From Corallium rubrum (Eukaryota > Cnidaria > Anthozoa > Scleralcyonacea > Coralliidae): a stretch of DNA of 64,000 nucleotides. The number at the start of each line of letters is the position of its first letter. The stretch's first letter is position 1. The translations under genes were made by a program, and so were the position numbers. A model generated the notes under the pieces. The model saw only the letters and a list, made by a program, of their open reading frames with translations. It was not told the DNA's origin and did not search any database. Shown here piece by piece: positions 39,343 to 52,700 of the stretch. Location of the stretch: NCBI GenBank assembly GCA_964035015.1, contig OZ035998.1, positions 39,650,559 to 39,714,558 of the forward strand, written 5' to 3'.

Positions 39343-41795
39343 GTAGATGGGAAATCCGAAAACAGCGTTAGATTCCCCGTAAAACTCTGCATCGATCAGT
39401 ATGAAGCTCACCTTTACAATTTTAAATTGATTGATTTGACTCAAGTCCAAAGACAATTTTTCTGTTTACGCGCGTTAAAGTGCATGACGTATCAAAATAT
39501 AGTGTTACACAGTCTTTTCAAGCTACAAAATTTTCTGATCAGTAGATGGGAAATCTGAAAACAGCGTTGGATTCCCCGTAAAATTCTGCATCGATCAGTA
39601 TGAACCTCACCTTTACAATTTTAAATTGATTAATTTGACTCAAGTCCAACGACAATTTTTCTGTTTACGCACGTTAAAGTGCATCACGTATCAAAATATA
39701 GTGTTACACAGTCTTTTCACGCTACAAAATTTTCTGATCAGTAGATGGGAAATCCGAAAACAGCGTTGGATTCCCCGTAAAATTCTGCATCGATCAGTAT
39801 GAACCTCACCTTTACAATTTTAAATTGATTAATTTGACTCAAGTCCAACGACAATTTTTCTGTTTACGCACGTTAAAGTGCATGACGTATCAAAATATAG
39901 TGTTACACAGTCTTTTCACGCTACAAAATTTTCTGATCAGTAGATGGGAAATCCGAAAACAGCGTTGGATTCCCCGTAAAATTCTGCATCGATCAGTATG
40001 AACCTCACCTTTACAATTTTAAATTGATTAATTTGACTCAAGTCCAACGACAATTTTTCTGTTTACGCACGTTAAAGTGCATCACGTATCAAAATATAGT
40101 GTTACACAGTCTTTTCACGCTACAAAATTTTCTGATCAGTAGATGGGAAATCCGAAAACAGCGTTGGATTCCCCGTAAAATTCTGCATCGATCAGTATGA
40201 ATCTCGCCTTTACAATTTTAAATTGATTAATTTGACTCAAGTCCAACGACAATTTTTCTGTTTACGCACGTTAAAGTGCATGACGTATCAAAATATAGTG
40301 TTACACAGTCTTTTCACGCTACAAAATTTTCTGATCAGTAGATGGGAAATCCGAAAACAGCGTTGGATTCCCCGTAAAATTCTGCATCGATCAGTATGAA
40401 TCTCGCCTTTACAATTTTAAATTGATTAATTTGACTCAAGTCCAAAGACAATTTTTCTGTTTACGCGCTTTAAAGTGCATGACGTATCAAAATATAGTGC
40501 GACACAGTCTTTTCACGCTACAAAATTTTCTGATTCGTAGATGGGAAATCCGAAAACAGTGTTGGATTCCCCGTAAAATTTTGCATCGATCAGTATGAAG
40601 CTCACCTTTACAATTTTAAATTGATTGATTTGACTCACGTCCAAACACAATTTTACTGTTTACGCGCGTTAAAGTGCATGACGTATCAAAATATAGTGCG
40701 ACACAGTCTTTTCACGCTACAAATTTTCTGATCAGTAGATGGGAAATCCGAAAACAGCGTTAGATTCCCCGTAAAATTCTGCATCGATCAGTGGGAAGCT
40801 TACCTTTACAATTTTAAATTGATTGATTTGACTCAAGTCCAAACACAATTTTACTGTTTACGCGCGTTAAAGTGCATGACGTATCAAAATATAGTGCGAC
40901 ACAGTCTTTTCAAGCTACAAAATTTTTTGATTGGTAGATGGGAAATCCGAAAACAGCGTTGGATTCCCCGTAAAATTCTGCATCGATCAGTATGAAGCTC
41001 ACCTTTACAATTTTAAATTGATTGATTTGACTCACGTCCAAACACAATTTTACTGTTTACGCGCGTTAAAGTGCATGACGTATCAAAATATAGTGCGACA
41101 CAGTCTTTTCACGCTACAAAATTTTCTGATCAGTAGATGGAAAATCCGAAAACAGCGTTAGATTCCCCGTAAAATTCTGCATCGATCAGTATGAAGCTCA
41201 CCTTTACAATTTTAAATTGATTGATTTGACTCACGTCCAAAACCAATTTTTCTGTTTACGCGCTTTAAAGTGCATGACGTATCAAAATATAGTGTTACAC
41301 AGTCTTTTCAAGCTACAAAATTTTCTGATTGGTAGATGGGAAATCCGAAAACAGCGTTAGATTCCCCGTAAAATTCTGCATCGATCAGTATGAATCTCAC
41401 CTTTACAATTTTAAATTGATTAATTTGACTCAAGTCCAAAGACAATTTTTCTGTTTACGCACGTTAAAGTGCATGACGTATCAAAATATGGTGTTACACA
41501 GTCTTTTCAAGCTACAAAATTTTTTGATCGGTAGATGGGAAATCCGAAAACAGCGTTGGATTCCCCGTAAAATTCTGCATCGATCAGTATGGAGCTCACC
41601 TTTACAATTTTAAATTGATTGATTTGACTCACGTCCAAACACAATTTTACTGTTTACGCGCGTTAAAGTGCATGACGTACAAAAATATAGTGCGACACAG
41701 TCTTTTCACGCTACAAAATTTTCTGATCAGTAGATGGGAAATCCGAAAACAGAGTTAGATTCCCCGTAAAATTATGCATCGATCAGTATGAAGCT
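39343..41795 (+). repeat. Left array of 199-bp satellite units
   Basis: The anchor gtagatgg recurs at 39343, 39542, 39741, 39940, 40139, 40338, 40537, 40735, 40934, 41133, 41332, 41531 and 41730, a period of 199 bp with one 198. Twelve full units and a partial one. All are of one subtype (tgcatgacgtatcaaaatat, then cacgctac or caagctac). 199 is not a multiple of three and the frames across it do not persist. Confidence 0.96.
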
Positions 41796-43779
41796 TTAAA
41801 TTTAGCAACACCCCCAAGTAATGGAAACAATGTTCCGGATCAAATTATTCAAATATTTGTTTTTGTATTGTATACCACACAAACTGCATCTAGCGGCTTC
41901 CGCAGAAGGACAAACCAACCATTGATTTACGCGTATTGCAAATCTGTGCAATGTTGTTTTTTTCCGAATAAATTTTTTTTTTAAATATTTCGAAATATCG
42001 ATATTTTAATAAAATATTTCAGAGTTGTACCACTATTCAGCAAAATTAAGGTGTTTGATATGCTATTGTTCCCATATTATTTGACATTCCGATTTTTACC
42101 GAGACGAATAAAATTTTCTCGACACGACACACTTCCTTAGCATTTATTCTACCTATAGCTAATGATAAAAACAAGCAACGATGGGCAACTAATTAAATAT
42201 CAGGTAAAACAATTTTATTTGACAGGGAAGAATAGTTTTTACAATAAATACAAACCATGCCAAAAAACAAAATTTATAACAAAAAAAAATTCTTTATTAC
42301 ATATCAAGACAGTATATTTAACTATAGAAATACATCAACGCAACAAACTCCTCACACGCTTTTACACGATGGGCCAATCACTGATTTAAATCACGTAAAT
42401 CTTCAGAAAATAACAAAAAAATCACAAATTAAATATCGAATAAAAAAATCGAGAGAAAAATCAAGAAATCATGACAAAATCACATACCCTCTCTTTCAAA
42501 TAAGCATCCGATTAGTTTTTCTTAAAATATTATAACGCCCCCGTCTCATGTAGTTCTCATAAATGGCTTCTGTCATCAAACCGAAGTAAATATAGTGCAG
42601 TAAAATCGGACTGTCAAGATAAAGCAAAAAAAACAAATCTTTATTCGAAAATATTCAATCAATAAAAAAAACTTGTATCATGCTCCAGTCGTCCCATATA
42701 CACAGCAAAAACAAATGATACTCCCAAAGACTAAAGCGACCAGTAATGGTTTCAATATATAATTTCAAAGCTCATGAACAAAAAAGAAAACAATAATTTA
42801 CGCTCTGTATGATTGTAAAATAATATTCTTTTTACATGCATGGACGTAGTGAAAATGATCTTGTTTCAGATTTTGAAATCGTTTCTGTTTAACAATGATA
42901 GAAAAATCAACGTATTAAAATTAATAGCTCGAAAACTATATATAAGTGATAATCTAACTAAAATAAAACCAGTACAATCTGATAACCATGAGAAAATAAC
43001 GGGCAAGGTTTCAGTAAAAAATATGAAAAACAAGACACCTGCTCAGGCGTTCACTCGAGCTGTACTGATTAATGGGAGGCCGCCTGAGAAGTGGGAGGGG
43101 GGGGGGGCACCGCCAAAAAGGGGCACCTTGGTTATTTTCAAAATAATTGCATAATTTCTTGGTCAGAGGCATTTCTTTTCGAAATAGAATACTTCAATTA
43201 GCCCCAATGTGCTGGAAATTTACATTATATCATATTTTACAAATAACTCTTTTACGTCAACGCTCAGACAAACGCGGCGCAGTAACTCTTTTCTATACAG
43301 CAAATAGCAATGTCATACTTCTATGAAAAGGGTACATTAATTCTTCCCGGGATAGACAATATACCGCAGTTAAATTTAACCACCACATGCAACATTTATA
43401 AAAAGCGAATTTTTATTTGAGAAAAAGGGCACATTTTCCAATTTTTTTTTCCACCGCTTCCACGGCCTCTGATGGCCGCTTGGCCTAGCCTGTAAGTATG
43501 CATAGGCTATTTCGTGGTTGAGTTGTGGCCTATGCACGGAACAGTGCAAGGCCAACAGGGTGCACATAATCGTTTATTAAAAAGTACAAAATACTCAGAG
43601 ACAATCTGAAGCGATTTTAATACGAAACAATACAAAGTACAGTGCAGAATTCAAGCGACATAGATCTAGAATATATTTTTATAGAAAAATATTTTGAAAC
43701 AAAAGGTTATAATACCCCGTTTGCTATGCGTGTGTTCATTGGTCATTGGTCATCACAAGGAGATTTTCATACTGGCAGA
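41796..43779. other. Core of the satellite element, no recognised coding sequence
   Basis: AT-rich, with frames up to about 104 codons (42840-43154) that match no transposase I know. Near 42320 agaaatacatcaacgcaaca resembles the end of the inverted-repeat element at 58139 (agaaatacatgaatgcaaca), so a diverged copy may sit in the core. G-run at about 43097-43107. Confidence 0.5.
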
Positions 43780-46700
43780 TGCAGAAATTTATCGGAAATT
43801 CAACGGTCTTTTCGCATTTCCCATCTACCGATCAGAACATTCTGTAGCTTAAAAAGACTGAGTAGCACAATGTTTAGATACGTCATTCACTTTAACGCCC
43901 GTAAACAGAAAAATTGTCTTTGGACTTGAGTCAAATCAATCAATTTAAAATTGTAAAGGTGAGGTTCATACTGATCGATGCAGAATTTTACGGGAAATCC
44001 AACGCTGTTTTCGGATTTCCCATCTACTGATCAGAAAATTTTGTAGCCTGAAAAGACTATGTAGCACTATATTTAGATACGTCATTCACTTTAACGCCCG
44101 TAAACAGAAAAATTGTCTTTGGACTTGAGTCAAATCAATCAACTTAAAATTGTAAAGGTGAGGTTCATACTGGTCGATGCAGAATTTTACGGGGAATTCA
44201 ACGCTTTTTTCGGATTTCCCATCTACCGATCAGAAAATTTTGTAGCGTGAAAAGACTGTGTAACACTATATTTTGATACGTCATGCACTTTAACGCGCGT
44301 AAACAGAACAATTGTCTTTGGACTTGAGTCAAATCAATCAATTTAAAATTGTGAAGGTGAGGTTCATATTGATCGATGCAGAATTTTACGGGGAATCCAA
44401 CGCTGTTTTCGGATTTCCCATCTACTGACCAGAAAATTTTGTAGCCTGAAAACACTATGTAGCACTATATTTAGACACGTCATTCACTTTAACGCCCGTA
44501 AACAGAAAAATTGTCTTTGGACTTGAGTCAAATCAATCAATTTAAAATTGTAAAGGTAAGGCTCATACTGGTCGATGCAGAATTTTACGGGGAATTCAAC
44601 GCTGTTTTCGGATTTCCCATCTACCGATCAGAAAATTTTGTAGCGTGAAAAGACTGTGTAACACTATATTTTGATACGTCATGCACTTTAACGCGCGTAA
44701 ACAGAAAAATTGTCTTTGGACTTGAGTCAAATCAATCAATTTAAAATTGTGAAGGTGAGGTTCATATTGATCGATGCAGAATTTTACGGGGAATCCAACG
44801 CTGTTTTCGGATTTCCCATCTACTGACCAGAAAATTTTGTAGCCTGAAAACACTATGTAGCACTATATTTAGACACGTCATTCACTTTAACGCCCGTAAA
44901 CAGAAAAATTGTCTTTGGACTTGAGTCAAATCAATCAATTTAAAATTGTAAAGGTGAGGTTCATACTGGTCGATGCAGAATTTTACGGGGAATTCAACGC
45001 TGTTTTTGGATTTCCCACCTACCGATCAGAAAATTTTGTAGCGTGAAAAGACTGTGTAACACTATATTTTGATACGTCATGCACTTTAACGCGCGTAAAC
45101 AGAAAAATTGTCTTTGGACTTGAGTCAAATCAATCAATTTAAAATTGTGAAGGTGAGGTTCATACTGATCGATGCAGAATTTTACGGGGAATCCAACGCT
45201 GTTTTCGGATTTCCCATCTACTGATCAGAAAATTTTGTAGCCTGAAAAGACTATGTAGCACTATATTTAGATACGTCATTCACTTTAACGCCCGTAAACA
45301 GAAAAATTGTCTTTGGACTTGAGTCAAATCAATCAATTTAAAATTGTAAAGGTGAGGTTCATACTGATCGATGCAGAATTTTACGGGAAATCCAACGCTG
45401 TTTTCGGATTTCCCATCTACTGATCAGAAAATTTTGTAGCCTGAAAAGACTATGTAGCACTATATTTAGATACGTCATTCACTTTAACGCCCGTAAACAG
45501 AAAAATTGTCTTTGGACTTGAGTCAAATCAACCAATTTAAAATTGTAAAGGTGAGGTTCATACTGATCGATGCAGAATTTTACGGGAAATCCAACGCTGT
45601 TTTCGGATTTCCCATCTACTGATCAGAAAATTTTGTAGCCTGAAAAGACTATGTAGCACTATATTTAGATACGTCATTCACTTTAACGCCCGTAAACAGA
45701 AAAATTGTCTTTGGACTTGAGTCAAATCAATCAATTTAAAATTGTAAAGGTGAGGTTCATACTGATCGATGCAGAATTTTACGGGGAATTCAACGCTGTT
45801 TTCGGATTTCCCATCTACCGATCAGAAAATTTTGTAGCGTGAAAAGACTGTGTAACACTATATTTTGATACGTCATGCACTTTAACGCGCGTAAACAGAA
45901 AAATTGTCTTTGGACTTGAGTCAAATCAATCAATTTAAAATTGTAAAGGTGAGGTTCATACTGATCGATGCAGAATTTTACGGGGAATCCAACGCTGTTT
46001 TCGGATTTCCCATCTACTGATCAGAAAATTTTGTAGCCTGAAAACACTATGTAGCACTATATTTAGACACGTCATTCACTTTAACGCCCGTAAACAGAAA
46101 AATTGTCTTTGGACTTGAGTCAAATCAATCAATTTAAAATTGTAAAGGTAAGGTTCATACTGGTCGATGCAGAATTTTACGGGGAATTCAACGCTGTTTT
46201 CGGATTTCCCATCTACCGATCAGAAAATTTTGTAGCGTGAAAAGACTGTGTAACACTATATTTTGATACGTCATGCACTTTAACGCGCGTAAACAGAAAA
46301 ATTGTCTTTGGACTTGAGTCAAATCAACCAATTTAAAATTGTAAAGGTGAGGTTCATACTGATCGATGCAGAATTTTACGGGGAATCCAACGCTGTTTTC
46401 GGATTTCCCATCTACTGACCAGAAAATTTTGTAGCCTGAAAAGACTATGTAGCACTATATTTAGATACGTCATTCACTTTAACGCCCGTAAACAGAAAAA
46501 TTGTCTTTGGACTTGAGTCAAATCAATCAATTTAAAATTGTAAAGGTGAGGTTCATACTGGTCGATGCAGAATTTTACGGGGAATTCAACGCTGTTTTCG
46601 GATTTCCCATCTACCGATCAGAAAATTTTGTAGCGTGAAAAGACTGTGTAACACTATATTTTGATACGTCATGCACTTTAACGCGCGTAAACAGAAAAAT

Positions 46701-49700
46701 TGTCTTTGGACTTGAGTCAAATCAACCAATTTAAAATTGTAAAGGTGAGGTTCATACTGATCGATGCAGAATTTTACGGGGAATCCAACGCTGTTTTCGG
46801 ATTTCCCATCTACTGATCAGAAAATTTTGTAGCCTGAAAACACTATGTAGCACTATATTTAGATACGTCATTCACTTTAACGCCCGTAAACAGAAAAATT
46901 GTCTTTGGACTTGAGTCAAATCAATCAATTTAAAATTGTAAAGGTGAGGTTCATACTGGTCGATGCAGAATTTTACGGGGAATTCAACGCTGTTTTCGGA
47001 TTTCCCATCTACCGATCAGAAAATTTTGTAGCGTGAAAAGACTGTGTAACACTATATTTTGATACGTCATGCACTTTAACGCGCGTAAACAGAAAAATTG
47101 TCTTTGGACTTGAGTCAAATCAACCAATTTAAAATTGTAAAGGTGAGGTTCATACTGATCGATGCAGAATTTTACGGGGAATCCAACGCTGTTTTCGGAT
47201 TTCCCATCTACTGACCAGAAAATTTTGTAGCCTGAAAAGACTATGTAGCACTATATTTAGATACGTCATTCACTTTAACGCCCGTAAACAGAAAAATTGT
47301 CTTTGGACTTGAGTCAAATCAATCAATTTAAAATTGTAAAGGTGAGGTTCATACTGATCGATGCAGAATTTTACGGGAAATCCAACGCTGTTTTCGGATT
47401 TCCCATCTACTGATCAGAAAATTTTGTAGCCTGAAAAGACTATGTAGCACTATATTTAGATACGTCATTCACTTTAACGCCCGTAAACAGAAAAATTGTC
47501 TTTGGACTTGAGTCAAATCAACCAATTTAAAATTGTAAAGGTGAGGTTCATACTGATCGATGCAGAATTTTACGGGGAATCCAACGCTGTTTTCGGATTT
47601 CCCATCTACTGACCAGAAAATTTTGTAGCCTGAAAAGACTATGTAGCACTATATTTAGATACGTCATTCACTTTAACGCCCGTAAACAGAAAAATTGTCT
47701 TTGGACTTGAGTCAAATCAATCAATTTAAAATTGTAAAGGTGAGGTTCATACTGGTCGATGCAGAATTTTACGGGGAATTGAACGCTGTTTTCGGATTTC
47801 CCATCTACCGATGAGAAAATTTTGTAGCGTGAAAAGACTGTGTAACACTATATTTTGATACGTCATGCACTTTAACGCGCGTAAACAGAAAAATTGTCTT
47901 TGGACTTGAGTCAAATCAATCAATTTAAAATTGTGAAGGTGAGGTTCATACTGATCGATGCAGAATTTTACGGGGAATCCAACGCTGTTTTCGGATTTCC
48001 CATCTACTGATCAGAAAATTTTGTAGCCTGAAAAGACTATGTAGCACTATATTTAGATACGTCATTCACTTTAACGCCCGTAAACAGAAAAATTGTCTTT
48101 GGACTTGAGTCAAATCAATCAATTTAAAATTGTAAAGGTGAGGTTCATACTGATCGATGCAGAATTTTACGGGGAATCCAACGCTGTTTTCGGATTTCCC
48201 ATCTACTGATCAGAAAATTTTGTAGCCTGAAAAGACTATGTAGCACTATATTTAGATACGTCATTCACTTTAACGCCCGTAAACAGAAAAATTGTCTTTG
48301 GACTTGAGTCAAATCAACCAATTTAAAATTGTAAAGGTGAGGTTCATACTGATCGATGCAGAATTTTACGGGGAATCCAACGCTGTTTTCGGATTTCCCA
48401 TCTACTGATCAGAAAATTTTGTAGCCTGAAAAGACTATGTAGCACTATATTTAGATACGTCATTCACTTTAACGCCCGTAAACAGAAAAATTGTCTTTGG
48501 ACTTGAGTCAAATCAATCAATTTAAAATTGTAAAGGTGAGGTTCATACTGATCGATGCAGAATTTTACGGGGAATTCAACGCTGTTTTCGGATTTCCCAT
48601 CTACCGATCAGAAAATTTTGTAGCGTGAAAAGACTGTGTAACACTATATTTTGATACGTCATGCACTTTAACGCGCGTAAACAGAAAAATTGTCTTTGGA
48701 CTTGAGTCAAATCAATCAATTTAAAATTGTAAAGGTGAGGTTCATACTGATCGATGCAGAATTTTACGGGGAATCCAACGCTGTTTTCGGATTTCCCATC
48801 TACTGATCAGAAAATTTTGTAGCCTGAAAAGACTATGTAGCACTATATTTAGATACGTCATTCACTTTAACGCCCGTAAACAGAAAAATTGTCTTTGGAC
48901 TTGAGTCAAATCAATCAATTTAAAATTGTAAAGGTGAGGTTCATACTGGTCGATGCAGAATTTTACGGGGAATTCAACGCTGTTTTCGGATTTCCCATCT
49001 ACCGATCAGAAAATTTTGTAGCGTGAAAAGACTGTGTAACACTATATTTTGATACGTCATGCACTTTAACGCGCGTAAACAGAAAAATTGTCTTTGGACT
49101 TGAGTCAAATCAATCAATTTAAAATTGTAAAGGTGAGTTCATACTGATCGATGCAGAATTTTACGGGGAATCCAACGCTGTTTTCGGATTTCCCATCTAC
49201 TGATCAGAAAATTTTGTAGCCTGAAAAGATTATGTAGCACTATATTTAGATACGTCATTCACTTTAACGCCCGTAAACAGAAAAATTGTCTTTGGACTTG
49301 AGTCAAATCAACCAATTTAAAATTGTAAAGGTGAGGTTCATACTGATCGATGCAGAATTTTACGGGGAATCCAACGCTGTTTTCGGATTTCCCATCTACT
49401 GATCAGAAAATTTTGTAGCCTGAAAAGACTATGTAGCACTATATTTAGATACGTCATTCACTTTAACGCCCGTAAACAGAAAAATTGTCTTTGGACTTGA
49501 GTCAAATCAATCAATTTAAAATTGTAAAGGTGAGGTTCATACTGGTCGATGCAGAATTTTACGGGGAATTCAACGCTGTTTTCGGATTTCCCATCTACCG
49601 ATCAGAAAATTTTGTAGCGTGAAAAGACTGTGTAACACTATATTTTGATACGTCATGCACTTTAACGCGCGTAAACAGAAAAATTGTCTTTGGACTTGAG

Positions 49701-52700
49701 TCAAATCAATCAATTTAAAATTGTAAAGGTGAGGTTCATACTGATCGATGCAGAATTTTACGGGGAATCCAACGCTGTTTTCGGATTTCCCATCTACTGA
49801 TCAGAAAATTTTGTAGCCTGAAAAGACTATGTAGCACTATATTTAGATACGTCATTCACTTTAACGCCCGTAAACAGAAAAATTGTCTTTGGACTTGAGT
49901 CAAATCAATCAATTTAAAATTGTAAAGGTGAGGTTCATACTGATCGATGCAGAATTTTACGGGAAATCCAACGCTGTTTTCGGATTTCCCATCTACTGAT
50001 CAAAAAATTTTGTAGCCTGAAAAGACTATGTAGCACTATATTTAGATACGTCATTCACTTTAACGCCCGTAAACAGAAAAATTGTCTTTGGACTTGAGTC
50101 AAATCAACCAATTTAAAATTGTAAAGGTGAGGTTCATACTGATCGATGCAGAATTTTACGGGGAATCCAACGCTGTTTTCGGATTTCCCATCTACTGACC
50201 AGAAAATTTTGTAGCCTGAAAAGACTATGTAGCACTATATTTAGATACGTCATTCACTTTAACGCCCGTAAACAGAAAAATTGTCTTTGGACTTGAGTCA
50301 AATCAATCAATTTAAAATTGTAAAGGTGAGGTTCATACTGGTCGATGCAGAATTTTACGGGGAATTCAACGCTGTTTTCGGATTTCCCATCTACTGATCA
50401 GAAAATTTTGTAGCGTGAAAAGACTGTGTAACACTATATTTTGATACGTCATGCACTTTAACGCGCGTAAACAGAAAAATTGTCTTTGGACTTGAGTCAA
50501 ATCAATCAATTTAAAATTGTGAAGGTGAGGTTCATATTGATCGATGCAGAATTTTACGGGGAATCCAACGCTATTTTCGGATTTCCCATCTACTGACCAG
50601 AAAATTTTGTAGCCTGAAAACACTATGTAGCACTATATTTAGACACGTCATTCACTTTAACGCCCGTAAACAGAAAAATTGTCTTTGGACTTGACTCAAA
50701 TCAATCAATTTAAAATTGTAAAGGTAAGGTTCATACTGGTCGATGCAGAATTTTACGGGGAATTCAACGCTGTTTTCGGATTTCCCATCTACCGATCAGA
50801 AAATTTTGTAGCGTGAAAAGACTGTGTAACACTATATTTTGATACGTCATGCACTTTAACGCGCGTAAACAGAAAAATTGTCTTTGGACTTGAGTCAAAT
50901 CAATCAATTTAAAATTGTGAAGGTGAGTTTCATACTGATCGATGCAGAATTTTACGGGGAATCCAACGCTGTTTTCGGATTTCCCATCTACTGATCAGAA
51001 AATTTTGTAGCCTGAAAAGACTATGTAGCACTATATTTAGATACGTCATTCACTTTAACGCCCGTAAACAGAAAAATTGTCTTTGGACTTGAGTCAAATC
51101 AACCAATTTAAAATTGTAAAGGTGAGGTTCATACTGATCGATGCAGAATTTTACGGGAAATCCAACGCTGTTTTCGGATTTCCCATCTACTGATCAGAAA
51201 ATTTTGTAGCCTGAAAAGACTATGTAGCACTATATTTAGATACGTCATTCACTTTAACGCCCGTAAACAGAAAAATTGTCTTTGGACTTGAGTCAAATCA
51301 ACCAATTTAAAATTGTAAAGGTGAGGTTCATACTGATCGATGCAGAATTTTACGGGGAATCCAACGCTGTTTTCGGATTTCCCATCTACTGATCAGAAAA
51401 TTTTGTAGCCTGAAAAGACTATGTAGCACTATATTTAGATACGTCATTCACTTTAACGCCCGTAAACAGAAAAATTGTCTTTGGACTTGAGTCAAATCAA
51501 TCAATTTAAAATTGTAAAGGTGAGGTTCATACTGGTCGATGCAGAATTTTACGGGGAATTCAACGCTGTTTTCGGATTTCCCATCTACCGATCAGAAAAT
51601 TTTGTAGCGTGAAAAGACTGTGTAACACTATATTTTGATACGTCATGCACTTTAACGCGCGTAAACAGAAAAATTGTCTTTGGACTTGAGTCAAATCAAT
51701 CAATTTAAAATTGTGAAGGTGAGGTTCATATTGATCGATGCAGAATTTTACGGGGAATCCAACGCTGTTTTCGGATTTCCCATCTACTGATCAGAAAATT
51801 TTGTAGCCTGAAAAACTATGTAGCACTATATTTAGATACGTCATTCACTTTAACGCCCGTAAACAGAAAAATTGTCTTTGGACTTGAGTCAAATCAATCA
51901 ATTTAAAATTGTAAAGGTGAGGTTCATACTGGTCGATGCAGAATTTTACGGGGAATTCAACGCTGTTTTCGGATTTCCCATCTACCGATCAGAAAATTTT
52001 GTAGCGTGAAAAGACTGTGTAACACTATATTTTGATACGTCATGCACTTTAACGCGCGTAAACAGAAAAATTGTCTTTGGACTTGAGTCAAATCAATCAA
52101 TTTAAAATTGTGAAGGTGAGTTTCATACTGATCGATGCAGAATTTTACCGGGGAATCCAACGCTGTTTTCGGATTTCCCATCTACTGATCAGAAAATTTT
52201 GTAGCCTGAAAAGACTATGTAGCACTATATTTAGATACGTCATTCACTTTAACGCCCGTAAACAGAAAAATTGTCTTTGGACTTGAGTCAAATCAACCAA
52301 TTTAAAATTGTAAAGGTGAGGTTCATACTGATCGATGCAGAATTTTACGGGGAATCCAACGCTGTTTTCGGATTTCCCATCTACTGACCAGAAAATTTTG
52401 TAGCCTGAAAAGACTATGTAGCACTATATTTAGATACGTCATTCACTTTAACGCCCGTAAACAGAAAAATTGTCTTTGGACTTGAGTCAAATCAATCAAT
52501 TTAAAATTGTAAAGGTGAGGTTCATACTGGTCGATGCAGAATTTTACGGGGAATTCAACGCTGTTTTCGGATTTCCCATCTACCGATCAGAAAATTTTGT
52601 AGCGTGAAAAGACTGTGTAACACTATATTTTGATACGTCATGCACTTTAACGCGCGTAAACAGAAAAATTGTCTTTGGACTTGAGTCAAATCAATCAATT

